A stretch of DNA of 64,000 bases from Sorangium cellulosum (GTDB taxonomy: Bacteria; Myxococcota_A; Polyangia; Polyangiales; Polyangiaceae), in NCBI RefSeq assembly GCF_002950945.1, contig NZ_CP012673.1, positions 6,261,001 through 6,325,000 on the forward strand, in the 5' to 3' direction. This document shows, piece by piece, positions 54,234 through 63,700 of this stretch; within the stretch, counting starts at the first letter, position 1; every line of letters begins with the position of its first letter. Position numbers and translations under genes: made by a program. A model generated the notes under the pieces. It had not been told where the DNA came from, made no database searches, and saw only the letters and a list, made by a program, of their open reading frames with translations.

Positions 54234-56309
54234 CTACAGCTCGATCGCGTAGACGACGCTGCCGAGCGGCATGCGCTGGATGCGCTCCTCGATCACCCCG
54301 CGGAGCGCCTTCCAGGCCCCGTCCTTCTCGACGTACGTCTCGCGCAGGCGCAGCGCGGCGGCCTTGTCGCCGCGCGCCTTGATGCCGAGCACCGTCCTCG
54401 CGAGCGCCTCCGCCGCGGCGGGCAGCTTGTCCGCCTGGATCGAGAAGCACCCCTGGTCCTTGCCGTTCGCCGCCCTCTCGCCGCGATGGAAGCCCAGCGC
54501 GCCCGCGTCGAGCAGGCTCCCGAGCTGGATCGCGGCGAGCTGGCCGTAGTGACGCGCCTCGCCGCCCGCCGTGGTCATCCCCTGCCCCGCCTGCCCGAAG
54601 GCCCAGAGGACGTCCCTCACCTCGGAGCGGCGCGCGAGCGCCGGATCGAGGACGCCCCTCGCGGCGAGCCAGCCGGTGAAGTAGAGCGCGCCGGTCTGGG
54701 CCTTGAGCTCCTCGAGCATCGTGGCGAGCGGGCCGCCGAAGATCGCGCTGTCGGCCTTGCCTTTCACCTTGTAACCCTGCCCCGGGCCGAGGTTGTGGGA
54801 CGCCTCGTGCAGCACCGTGCCCAGCGTCGCGACGCTGGGATCGAGCGAGACCGTGTCCATCGTGGTCTTGCAGAGGAGCGACTCGGTGGCCTCCCGGAGG
54901 GCGGCGCGGCTGTCGTCGTCCTGGAGGAAGTTCGCCATGACCATGGTGCGGCTGCGCCCCTCTTCCACGACCCGGCCCCAGTTCGGCAGGCTCTGCCCCG
55001 CGGTCCCGCCCGTCGCGCTGCGCGACTCGCCGGCGTTCAGGAGGACGTCGATGAAGTCGGGCAGGTGGAACGCGACGTTCCGCGCCTTGTACGGCGCGCC
55101 CGCGAGCCTCGCGAGCGCCTCCTCCATGTCGGCCTTCACGGGGTCGAGCTTCTTCTGCCAGGTGAGCGACTCCTGGTTGATGCGCGCGAAGCTCACGTGG
55201 AAGCCCGCCTTGCGGCTGCACGGCTCCCAGTAGGTCTCGTCCGGCCCGACCCGCAGGTACCACCTGGAGTTCTCGGCGTTCATCCTGGACCAGGGCTCGT
55301 CGGCGAGCTCCCAGCGGTTGTCGAGGAAGGCCTGCGACGCCGCGAGCAGGTAGGCCTTGAACGCGGCCTCGCCGGGGCTCTGGATCACGTCCGCCGCCGC
55401 CCTGAGCTCCCGGCTCACCGCCTCCATCTCGGGCTTGTAGGCCTCGCTGTACGGCACGGCCCTGAGGGCGCCGCCCTCCTCGATCACCGCGGTGAAGGGC
55501 GACAGGAGCACATTCTGATCGGGCCTCGCCTCGAGCGCGGCGCAGAACTTCCTGTCCTCCTGGAGGCGCGCCGGGTAGATGCCGGCGATCTGCGGCGGGC
55601 TGCCTGGAATCGCGCTGCACGCCGGGTCGTTCCGGGTCTTCGGCTGCTCGCACCAGGGCCCCTGGTTGCGCCAGAAGAGCGCCCGGCTCGCGGGGTCGTC
55701 GGCGGGGATCCGGCTGGCCATGCCCACCGTGCCGCGCTGCTTCGCGTGGATCTGCTCGATGAGCTCGGCCACCTTGAGCAGGTGGCCGACGATGGCCCGG
55801 TCCTCGGCGGGAGCGCCGCGGAAATCCGCGTGGAGGAGCGACGGCCGGCCGGCCGCGAGCTCGGCGAGCACCAGGTCGCGGCGGCGCGCCTCGGCCTCGT
55901 CGAGGCCGGCGCGCGGGTGGCCTTCGGATTTCACCTTGGCCATCGCCGCGTAGGCCGAGGAGAACGCCGGCGTGAACGCGCCCGAGGCGACCCAGGCGGG
56001 CGGCGCGTTGTGGTGCCAGGGGGCGGCGACCTCGTCCGGGTCGACCGCGCCGGACCCGTTCCGGTCGGCGATCCAGAAGAGCGGGAGGTCGAGCTCCACG
56101 GCGATGCGGTTGAAGTCGGGCCGGGGGATCTGGTCGAGGCGCGGCGCCGGGGACGTGGCCTGGGCGGCCGGAGCGGGCGGCGCTGCCGGGGGCGGCGCCG
56201 GCGAGGCGGCGGGCGGCGAGGAGCAGGCGGCGCATGCGGCGAGGGCGGTGAGCCCGGCGAGCGCGGTGAGCGAGGCGCGGGAGGGGGTGACCGGGAGGGG
56301 GATCTTCAT
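54234..56309 (-). CDS. M49-like zinc metallopeptidase lipoprotein with EF-hand
   Basis: 691 residues; ATG with GGAG at 8 bases. Signal and lipobox-like LAACAACSS. An EF-hand loop DRNGSGAVDPDE near residue 87. The zinc motif HEASH (501-505) is followed about 28 residues later by EEL (533-535), the gluzincin arrangement. The overall build recalls dipeptidyl-peptidase III-like (M49) and related exported hydrolases, but M49 normally has HExxGH with a six-residue motif, so the family is tentative. Predicted periplasmic or surface peptidase; calcium may stabilise it. Confidence 0.78.
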   Translation of the reverse strand: MKIPLPVTPSRASLTALAGLTALAACAACSSPPAASPAPPPAAPPAPAAQATSPAPRLDQIPRPDFNRIAVELDLPLFWIADRNGSGAVDPDEVAAPWHHNAPPAWVASGAFTPAFSSAYAAMAKVKSEGHPRAGLDEAEARRRDLVLAELAAGRPSLLHADFRGAPAEDRAIVGHLLKVAELIEQIHAKQRGTVGMASRIPADDPASRALFWRNQGPWCEQPKTRNDPACSAIPGSPPQIAGIYPARLQEDRKFCAALEARPDQNVLLSPFTAVIEEGGALRAVPYSEAYKPEMEAVSRELRAAADVIQSPGEAAFKAYLLAASQAFLDNRWELADEPWSRMNAENSRWYLRVGPDETYWEPCSRKAGFHVSFARINQESLTWQKKLDPVKADMEEALARLAGAPYKARNVAFHLPDFIDVLLNAGESRSATGGTAGQSLPNWGRVVEEGRSRTMVMANFLQDDDSRAALREATESLLCKTTMDTVSLDPSVATLGTVLHEASHNLGPGQGYKVKGKADSAIFGGPLATMLEELKAQTGALYFTGWLAARGVLDPALARRSEVRDVLWAFGQAGQGMTTAGGEARHYGQLAAIQLGSLLDAGALGFHRGERAANGKDQGCFSIQADKLPAAAEALARTVLGIKARGDKAAALRLRETYVEKDGAWKALRGVIEERIQRMPLGSVVYAIEL

Positions 56310-56544
56310 GGCTGGAGCTCCGGGGGGCCCTCGACCTCCGAGGCGGGCGGGAGGGCCGGGAAGTCGGCGAGGGCGAGGAGGCGCACCGCGAGAGCGGCCG
56401 GCGCCCTGGTCGCGCCGCGAGAGCAGCTGCCCGTCCGATGGGCCGCCGGATGGCTGGGGCGGGCGGGAGCGTAGATCAACGGCGCGCGAGCAGGGGGTGT
56501 TTCTGCGCGCGGGTACGAGCCTGTCCCGCGGCTCGCGAGCAGCC

Positions 56545-58053
56545 TCACGCAGAGGGGCGGACGCTCGCAACCCTGGGCAGTCGTTGCCCGAAGATGCCGG
56601 CCAGGAGCTCCCCCGCGCCGTAGTAACAAAGGTAGCCGGCCAGCGCGAACTTGAGCAGCGCCGCCGACGCGGGCAACGAGAGCAGGACGAGGCCGGCGAG
56701 CATCGAGCCGGTGCCCACGACGAGGAGCCACCGCGCCTCCACCATTCCCTTGAGGACGACCGACGCCGCGACGCGCAGCGCGCCGGAGAGGAACGCCCAG
56801 ACGCCGACGAGGATCACGAAGACCTCGACCACGTAACCGCGACGGAGCACGACGAGGCCGAGCAGGAGGCTCGCCACGCCGCGCACGAGCGAGAGGAGGC
56901 GTCGGACGGGCGGCTCGCGCGACGCGCCGAGCAGCGACAGCGAGCCGTCGAGCAGCGCGTACGCCGCGAAGGCCGAGACGAGCAGCCGCCACCCTGCGGA
57001 CGAGCCCTGACCGACGGAGATCGTCAGCACGCCGGCGCCCACGGCGATCGCGAGGGCGCCTTGAGCGATGAGGATCCACCGGGAGCGCTCCGGCCGCGTC
57101 GGCTTCGGGAAGAGCGTCCTCGCGGCGGAGATGGCCGCGGCCACCGGGTTCGCCGGCGCGGGAGGTGCGCGGCCGGGCTCCGCATCCGGGAGCACGACGG
57201 GCATGGCGCGCTCGATGGCGCGGCCGTCCTTCCACTCGAGATAACGGACATGTCCGTCCGGAGAGACGCGAAGGAACGAGTTGAGGGGGCCGGCCCAGGA
57301 GCCGCTGTTGAAGTACCAATCGCCGATACGACCTGCCTTGTGGGTGTGCCCGAGCACCGTCACGTCGTGTGCGCCCAGGTCGAGCTCTGCTCGGACGCCG
57401 ACCACGTGCTCGCCGAGCCGATCCGGGCTCTGCGCCGGCGTCAGCGCCGAGCTTGGGCGCACATCGCCCTTCGCTCCGCGGCGGTTCACGGTCGCCAGGG
57501 AGCGCTTCCAGATCGTCAACATCGAGTCGCCGAACTGCTCCAGCACGTCCTCCACGCTCTCGCCGCTCGCGAGGAGCGGAGAGCCGTTCTCGTCCTCGAA
57601 GATGCCGGCGAAGATGGCGAGCATCCGGCCGAACCCCGGGTCGTCTCCGGCGTTGAAGGGATCGGTCTCGTGCCCGTGGCAGAAGCGGAACCGTTTGCCC
57701 CCGAGCTCCCGGACGAACGGCGCGCGCATGCAGGCGAAGAAGGGGTGGTGGAGGAAGTCCGTGCCGGTGAAGTGCGCGAGGTCGACGTCGTGGTTGCCGG
57801 GCACGTAGACGAGCCTCAGCGCGGCGAGCTGGTCGAGGAGCGCCCGCCGCTTCACGAGCAGGAGGCTGAGGTTCATCTGCCAGAGCTCGAAGAGGTCGCC
57901 GAGGACGAAGAGCTCGCCTCCCTCGCTGCCCACGTGGTCGAGAAAAGCGCGCAGCTGCGGCGTCTTCTTGCCCGTCTCGAAGTTGTCGCGCACGCCGCCG
58001 TCACCGATGTGCAGATCGCTGATGACGAAGATGTCCCTGGCTGCGCCATCCAT
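56545..58053 (-). CDS. Metallophosphoesterase fused to HdeD/DUF308-like membrane domain
   Basis: 502 residues; ATG with GGGAG at 7 bases. Calcineurin-like phosphoesterase domain at 1-300 with SDLHIGD, LGDLFELW, VPGNHDVD, CHGHETD and LGHTHKAG, all metal ligands present; LpxH-like by pattern. From about 330 the protein has six hydrophobic helices with the two-fold repeat of HdeD/DUF308 proteins (LLVSAFAAYALLDGSLSLLG and later FVILVGVWAFLSGALRV). The phosphoesterase is thus tethered to the inner membrane, perhaps acting on a lipid or a cyclic nucleotide. Unusual fusion. Confidence 0.9.
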   Translation of the reverse strand: MDGAARDIFVISDLHIGDGGVRDNFETGKKTPQLRAFLDHVGSEGGELFVLGDLFELWQMNLSLLLVKRRALLDQLAALRLVYVPGNHDVDLAHFTGTDFLHHPFFACMRAPFVRELGGKRFRFCHGHETDPFNAGDDPGFGRMLAIFAGIFEDENGSPLLASGESVEDVLEQFGDSMLTIWKRSLATVNRRGAKGDVRPSSALTPAQSPDRLGEHVVGVRAELDLGAHDVTVLGHTHKAGRIGDWYFNSGSWAGPLNSFLRVSPDGHVRYLEWKDGRAIERAMPVVLPDAEPGRAPPAPANPVAAAISAARTLFPKPTRPERSRWILIAQGALAIAVGAGVLTISVGQGSSAGWRLLVSAFAAYALLDGSLSLLGASREPPVRRLLSLVRGVASLLLGLVVLRRGYVVEVFVILVGVWAFLSGALRVAASVVLKGMVEARWLLVVGTGSMLAGLVLLSLPASAALLKFALAGYLCYYGAGELLAGIFGQRLPRVASVRPSA

Positions 58054-58273
58054 CGCGTTGCTCCCGGGTCGAGCGATCCCGCCGTGACGCGGCCGCGTGC
58101 CCCACGCCGGATTCACGCAAGCCGCGTGCCGGGACGGCGCGCAGGGGAGCGAGCGCTGGCGGGGTGTTCCGCGCAGCCGCGAGCGGAGAGGCGGACTCGC
58201 GCGGCGCGGGGGGCGAGCAGGCGCACGCGATGAGGGCGGCGGGCGAGGCGCGGGACGGGGCGAGCGGGCGCTC

Positions 58274-58600
58274 CTAGCGGCGCTCCGACCAATAGCCTGG
58301 CCGCCGCTTGCCGTGCGCGATCGCCAGCACGACCGCCGTGCGCTCGCGCATATAAAAGAAGACAACGTAGGGGAACGGCTTGGGGAGAACTGCGCGCCGC
58401 ACGGCAACGAAGAGCGGGCCTGCGGCCATCGGGACGACCAAGAGCGCGTGCTCGGGAAACTGGTTCGGCCCTTCTTTGATGCGGTCAAAGACCTCTCGGA
58501 GCGCGGCATCGAACCGGTCCCCAGCGCTCGGGTCGCGCATCGTGCGCTTTACATGGAGGCGCTCGCGGCGCGCTTCCTCGTGGATTACCAGCGGCGTCAA
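58274..58600 (-). CDS. ParE/RelE-superfamily toxin
   Basis: 108 residues. The TTG start overlaps the antitoxin stop (TTGA). RelE/ParE fold pattern: IHEEARRERLHVKRT, DRFDAALREVFDRIKEGPNQFP, FPYVVFFYMRERTAVVLAIAHGKRRPGYW. The strand-turn HGKRRP at the C-terminus is conserved in the family. Expected to cleave mRNA on ribosomes or inhibit gyrase; which one is not readable. Codon use is less GC-rich in third positions than in the core genes nearby. Confidence 0.85.
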   Translation of the reverse strand: MTPLVIHEEARRERLHVKRTMRDPSAGDRFDAALREVFDRIKEGPNQFPEHALLVVPMAAGPLFVAVRRAVLPKPFPYVVFFYMRERTAVVLAIAHGKRRPGYWSERR

Positions 58601-58815
58601 CGCTCGTCGTCCGCGAAGAACTCTTCCTCCGTGAGGAGTCTCGTCTCGCCGTGCTCAACCTGAGCGACACGGCGCACGAGCTCGTCTCTCCAGGCGCGAT
58701 CCCATTCTTCGGGGACGCAAAGCGCACCGTCCAGCCTGTCGCGCAGCTCACTGCGCTCGTCCTCGGACAGTTCAGCGATGAGCTCCATCACAGCTCGAAC
58801 GCGCTCGGACCCCAT
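58597..58815 (-). CDS. Addiction-module antitoxin
   Basis: 72 residues from the ATG at MGSERVRAVM; the longer frame upstream lacks coding logic. Acidic helix-rich protein with MELIAELSEDERSELRDRL and LLTEEEFFADDER, the profile of the putative addiction module component family that partners RelE-like toxins. It is first in the operon and overlaps the toxin. No DNA-binding domain is obvious. Confidence 0.82.
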   Translation of the reverse strand: MGSERVRAVMELIAELSEDERSELRDRLDGALCVPEEWDRAWRDELVRRVAQVEHGETRLLTEEEFFADDER

Positions 58816-59003
58816 GTGCCCGAACGTGGCACAGCATTGGCGCTGCGTCCATCCTGGCGGCTCGTCCACGACCCGCGTGAATCGGGCTGGCTCACCTGCA
58901 AACTCTGCTTGAGGAGACAACCATGCCAGGGCCGGCCACGCGAAGCCGCCACGAGGCCGCGCAGCCGTCCGGCCAGGGATGGCCGGACGGCTGGCGGGCG
59001 GAA

Positions 59004-59426
59004 CTAGAAGCCGTCTTCTTCCTCGGCTTCCTTCGTTTCCTCTTCCTGGTCAATCGGCTGGTCGGCCTCTTCCTCCTCGTCCGCGACCGTGCTCGCCAGA
59101 CGCGACTGGAGCTTTGGCGTCGCGTCCTCGAACGCGTCGCCGTGGAAGTAGTAGCCGATCTTCCGGAGATCCGCGTGGCGCCGGACCATGAGGGTCCAGA
59201 GCCGATCGCGCATCTTCTCGGCCTCGCCGCGCTGCTTCGCCGCAGGACGGCGGGCGCCGTCGGGGGTGAGGTTGTCGAGCAGCCACTCGCTCGCGGCTTG
59301 AAGCTCCGCGAACTCTTCCTCGGTGAAGGGGTGTTTGCCGCGGAGCGCATCCGCGTGCTCCGCGTAGAGGTGGGCCAGCGCCATCCCGTCGCTGGCCAGG
59401 TCCAGGCGAGCGCGACCGTGGACCAC
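59004..59426 (-). CDS. Hypothetical helical protein with acidic tail
   Basis: 140 residues from a GTG; the ATG 14 codons later (MALAHLYAEHA) is an alternative. Helical throughout: DGMALAHLYAEHADALRGKH, EEEFAELQAASEWLLDNLTP, GEAEKMRDRLWTLMVRRHADL. A final 35-residue Glu/Asp-rich tail follows. Strong coding character. No motif recognised. A set of 43-base tandem repeats lies 115-256 bases upstream of the start, in the likely promoter region. Confidence 0.75.
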   Translation of the reverse strand: MVHGRARLDLASDGMALAHLYAEHADALRGKHPFTEEEFAELQAASEWLLDNLTPDGARRPAAKQRGEAEKMRDRLWTLMVRRHADLRKIGYYFHGDAFEDATPKLQSRLASTVADEEEEADQPIDQEEETKEAEEEDGF

Positions 59427-59540
59427 ACGGGCGTGGGATGTGTGCTCGGGGGGAGCGCGGGCTTACGGGGGAGAGGGCGAGGTGGATGCAACCGGAGGCG
59501 CAAGCCCTCGCCGGGACGCCGGCGTGAATGCGCCGGGAGT

Positions 59541-59682
59541 CACGTAGTGTCACTCGGGGTGCCCGACTGTAAACGGCGGGACACACGTAGTGTCACTCGG
59601 GGTGCCCGACTGTAAACGACGGGACACACGTAGTGTCACTCGGAAGCCCCGGCTGGATGCGGCGGAACCCACGTAGCGTCAC
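59541..59682. repeat. 43-bp tandem repeats containing AGTGTCACT palindromes
   Basis: Three full units and a partial fourth starting at 59541, 59584, 59627 and 59670, spaced exactly 43 bases. The first two differ at one base; the third diverges after 18 bases. Each full unit opens with CACGTAGTGTCACTCGG, holding the 9-base palindrome AGTGTCACT; the partial copy reads CACGTAGCGTCAC. The rest of the 389-base gap 59427-59815 has no recognisable gene. Confidence 0.9.
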
Positions 59683-59815
59683 GCCGCATGGAGCGGCGGG
59701 GGTGGGTGCTGCGGGCGCGCCCTCCCCCGAGGGTCGCCGAGGTGCCGCGCGGCGTGGGAACGGCCGGCGTGGGGTGAGCGAACGTTGAGCGGGCGGCGCC
59801 GCGGCCGCGTTGAGG

Positions 59816-60058
59816 CTAGGTGCGTGCGGGAAACCGGCCGAGCGCGAGCCTACGAAGGCGGGCGCGCAGGTCTGGGGATGGCGAGACCACGTGCGTGTCG
59901 AGGTCTGCGAAGGTGGCGCGCTGGAGGCCGCAGGCGGAGCAGGTCGCGAGGTGCGCGGCGACGGGCGGCGGCGGGGCGCGACCTAGGGCCTGGGTCGCCT
60001 GCGCACCGAGCTGCGGGTTGGAGCAGGCGGGCGGTGCCGGATAGGGGGACGGGCTCAT
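59816..60058 (-). CDS. Small zinc-finger-like protein, putative anti-sigma factor
   Basis: 80 residues. Contains HLATCSACGLQR (H-x3-C-x2-C), the zinc pattern of ZAS anti-sigma factors, plus an upstream Cys in PPACSNP. The remainder is Pro/Ala-rich at the start and Arg-rich at the end, with no membrane helix, so it is soluble. Its ATG overlaps the sigma-factor stop (ATGA), the usual layout of a sigma/anti-sigma pair. The protein is short for the class, and binding to the sigma factor is inferred. Confidence 0.75.
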   Translation of the reverse strand: MSPSPYPAPPACSNPQLGAQATQALGRAPPPPVAAHLATCSACGLQRATFADLDTHVVSPSPDLRARLRRLALGRFPART

Positions 60059-60753
60059 GACGGGTCCTCCTCGGAGAGCGCCTCGCGAAGCTTGCGGAGG
60101 GCACGGTGGCGGAGCTGGCGCACGTAGTTGGGGCTAATGCCGAAGGCGCGCGCGATCTCGGGGCCGTTGTGATCATCGAGGTCCATGCCGATGACCTCCT
60201 GCTCAAGCGGGTTGCAGACGCGGTCGAGGAGCAGCGCAAGCTGCTCCTCGCGCTCGCGCCGGAGCAGCGCCGCGATGGCGCCCTCGTCGAGAGAGGGCTC
60301 GTTCTCGTCCGGCGCGCCGGCGGGTGCTTCTCGCGAGCGCACGGCGAGGATGCGGAGCGCCTTGTTGCGCAAGGTGCTGAAGAGGAAACCGGCGACATTG
60401 ACCGGCGCGTGGCCGAGCACGGCGTCGGCCTTCTTGAACAGGACGAGGAAGGCTTCCTGCACGGCATCCGCCGCATCGGCGGGCTGAAGCCAGCGCCGCG
60501 CGCAGCCGTTGAGCCGGGCGGCGTGGCGATCGAAGAGGGCGTCGAAGGCTGCGGCGTCGCCGTGGACGAGGGCGATAAGCAGGGCCTCGTCGCTGTCGGC
60601 AGGGCTCAGAGGACGGCCGCGCAGCGCGCCGGAGGGCGTCCAGCCCGAAGCACGGAGCTGCCGGAAGAGCAGCGCGCGGAGTGGGGCCAGCTCGCTCAGG
60701 TCGACCGGGGCCGAGAGCATGGCGGCACGGGCGAGGAGGTCGGGAAGGGCCAT
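60055..60753 (-). CDS. ECF-type RNA polymerase sigma factor
   Basis: 232 residues. Region 2: DEALLIALVHGDAAAFDALF, then RHAARLNGCARRWL and DAADAVQEAFLVLFKKAD, the core-binding and -10-reading part. Region 4: NPLEQEVIGMDLDDHNGPEI then ARAFGISPNYVRQLRHRALRKL, the -35 helix-turn-helix. Between them is an Asp/Glu/Ala linker. A 50-residue lead before region 2 is longer than in most ECF factors. It starts 14 bases after the CHAT gene ends and overlaps the zinc-finger gene; all three run leftward. Confidence 0.92.
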   Translation of the reverse strand: MALPDLLARAAMLSAPVDLSELAPLRALLFRQLRASGWTPSGALRGRPLSPADSDEALLIALVHGDAAAFDALFDRHAARLNGCARRWLQPADAADAVQEAFLVLFKKADAVLGHAPVNVAGFLFSTLRNKALRILAVRSREAPAGAPDENEPSLDEGAIAALLRREREEQLALLLDRVCNPLEQEVIGMDLDDHNGPEIARAFGISPNYVRQLRHRALRKLREALSEEDPS

Positions 60754-60767
60754 GGGTAAAGCGCAGG

Positions 60768-63700
60768 TTAGCCTGGCTGCTCCGGCGCGAGCGCGCGGAG
60801 TTGCTTCAGGAAGGGATGATTTGGTACCTGCTCGGTGAGGACGCCGAGAGCGTGGCTGAGGAGCTCGCAGGCTTCGTCCTCGTGGCCTAGGCGGACGAGC
60901 AACATTGCGAGGGCCATTTCAACTGCGGCAGAGTGATACTGGTCAAGGGCGCCGAAGCACTTCTCCTGGATGGCCAGAACGCGTCGGTAGTGCGCGGCGG
61001 CTTGATCGAGCTGGCCTTCGGTCTCCAGCAGTGCTGCTCGATGGCACAGTAACGCAGCGATGTCGGGGTGCTCCTCCGTACCGTGCACCTTGGCCAGGAT
61101 GCCGTGCGAGCGCTCAAACGCCTCGCGCGCTCCCGCCAGGTCGTCCTGCGCCCTCAGTACATCGCCCAGCTTGTACAGAGACGCGGCGACTTCGGGGTGC
61201 TCCTCCGTGCCGTGCACCTTGGCCAGGATGCCGTGCGAGCGCGCAAACGCTTCGCGCGCTCCCGCCAGGTCGCCCTGCGCCCTTAGTACGCTGCCGAGCT
61301 CGTGCATCAACAGAGCTACGTCGGGGTGCTCCTCCGTGCTGTGTACTTTGGCCAAGATGCCGCGCGAGCGCTCAAACGCCTCGCGCGCTCCCGCCAGGTC
61401 GCCCTGCGCCATGAACACACCGCCCAACGCGTGCAACGACGCAGCCACGGCGGGACGCTCCTCCGCACCGTGCACCTTGGCCAAGATGCCGCGCGAGCGC
61501 TCAAACGCCTCGCGCGCTCCCGCCAGGTCGCCCTGCGCCATGAACACACCGCCCAACGCGTGCAACGACGCAGCCACGGCGGGATGCTCCTCCGCACCGT
61601 GCACCTTGGCCAAGATGCCGCGCGAGCGCTCAAACGCCTCGCGCGCTCCCGCCAGGTCGCCCTGCGCCATGAACACACCGCCCAGCTCATGCAGCGACGC
61701 ACTGATATCGGGGTGCTCCTCCGTGCCGTGCACCTTGGCCTTCATCGACAGCGAGCGCTCAAGCGCCTCGCGCGCTCCCGCCAGGTCACCTTGCGCCTGC
61801 AGCACGACGCCCAACGCATGCAGCGACGAAGCGACTTCGGGATACTCCTCCGTGCCATACACCTTGACCCATATGCCGCGCGAACACTCCAGCGCATGAC
61901 GCGCTCCCGCCAGGTCGCCCTGCGCCCGCAGCACGATACCCAACACGTGTAGCGACGCAGCGACGTCGGGGTGTTGCTCCGTGCCGAGGGATTGGACCAG
62001 AAGCGCATGGCATTCCCGGATGCGCTCCACGGCGCGGGACAGAGACTGCCCCGCCTTGAACTCGGCGTAACCGAGCCATCGATGCCCGAACGCCGATCCG
62101 GGAAGCGCGTCCACGTGACGCTGAGCGAGCCGAACGTTGTGGGCATAGAGGCCGGCATCACCAAATGCTGCATCGATCCGGCGCGCGAGGCGCTCCGCGC
62201 GCGCCACATGCCCGGCCCGGAGCGCATGTTCCCACGCCGCCTCGGTGCGCTCGAGCCACACCGCGGGTGACGCCGCCTTCGCGGCCAGCGCCTCCCAGGC
62301 CTCGGCCGCCGCTTCATGCCAGCGCACCGCATCGGCCACCGCGAGCTTCGGCTCCACGAGCGGGCTCACCCGGTACGCCCGCGCGCCGTCGAGCTCACCC
62401 ACCTCCAGCAGCCCCCAGCTCGCCAGCACGTGCACGTCGCGGTCGAGGTCGACCGCGAGCCCCTCGGCGAGCACTGCGAGCGCTTCCCTCGGCACCGCGG
62501 CCTCGAAGACGCGCGCCCGCTTCACGAACACGAGCGCCGGCTCCCCGAAGGCCGCGCGGGCCTGCTCGCAGGCCATGTGGCGCAAGAACAGACGCGCGAG
62601 CTCAGTGTGCTTCTCCTCGCTCGCCTCGTCGCCCGGCGCCCAGACCGGCAGCGCCGCCGATGCGCTAGCAGCGACGGCGGCGAGCTCCTCATCCGTCTTG
62701 CCCGCAAGCAGCGCGCGCGCCCACGCGAGGACACGCGCATTGCGACCCAGCCGCTCGGCGAGGTCGTGCCAGCTCTTGAGCGACACGCTGGCGAGCTCGT
62801 TCGATGCCTGCCCCCGCATCCATAGCTTTCTCACGGCAGCGCTGTCGAACGCGCCGAGCGGCACGAAGACGAGCGCCCGCTCGTTCGCCCCCGGGACCCG
62901 GAACTCGGCCGTCGATGTGATCAAGACCTTCGGCTTGCCGGTCGCGCAGGCGGGCAGGAGCGCCTCGAGCAGCGCCGCCGCCTCGGGCTTCACGAGCCAG
63001 GGGCCGCCCGTGCTTCGCTCGAGGTTCTGCTCGAAATCATCGAGCACGATGACCACTGGCCGCCTGCGCCAGCGCTCCATCAGGCGCCGCACACGATGGA
63101 GCACGCTCTCCTCGGCGCGGGCGAGCATCTCCTCGGCGGTCCGATCTACGCCGCCGGCTCCAACGGCCTGCTTGAACGCCTCGAGCACACCGCGCTCATC
63201 GATCGCGCCATGCAGGACCACCACACCGAGCTCGGGCGTGTGCTGCTTGGCACGCTCGATCGTACGGCCCACCGCGCACGACTTGCCGACGCCCTTCATC
63301 CCGAAGATACACGCGCCCGCCACGTCGCGCGCCCCGCTCTTCTGCAGGTCTTGCCCGCGCAGGAGCACGCGGAGCAGCCGCTGCACGAGGCGTCGCCGGC
63401 CCACGAAGCCCGTCTTGAGCACGCGCATGTGGCTGCCCAGGAATTTGTAGATATCGTCGCGATCGACGCGCTCGCTGAGCGGGTCGGCGCGATCGTCGAT
63501 GCGGAACCCGGCCGCCGATCCGCTGACGAGGTGCAGCGTCCCCCAGGCATGGGACGGCGCGGATGCGCCCTCCTCGGTGCGTCGCAGCCGCTCGCGCGCG
63601 ACCTGCGCAGCCTCGACCGGGGTCTTGCCGGCGGCGAGCTGTTCGAAACTCGCCGACGCGGCCAGCGTGGCGAGATCGTCGCGGACCGGACGCGTCCAGC

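Noticed and set aside
58923..59615. 230-codon plus-strand ORF with a hydrophobic start
   Set aside because: It is antisense to the hypothetical gene at 59004-59426, which has better codon use.
59541..59682. Possible CRISPR array
   Set aside because: Units are contiguous with no spacers between repeats, only three to four copies, and no cas genes nearby.
61040..61985. Possible non-coding satellite array
   Set aside because: Period is a multiple of three, in frame, and encodes TPR-like units of a clear protein.
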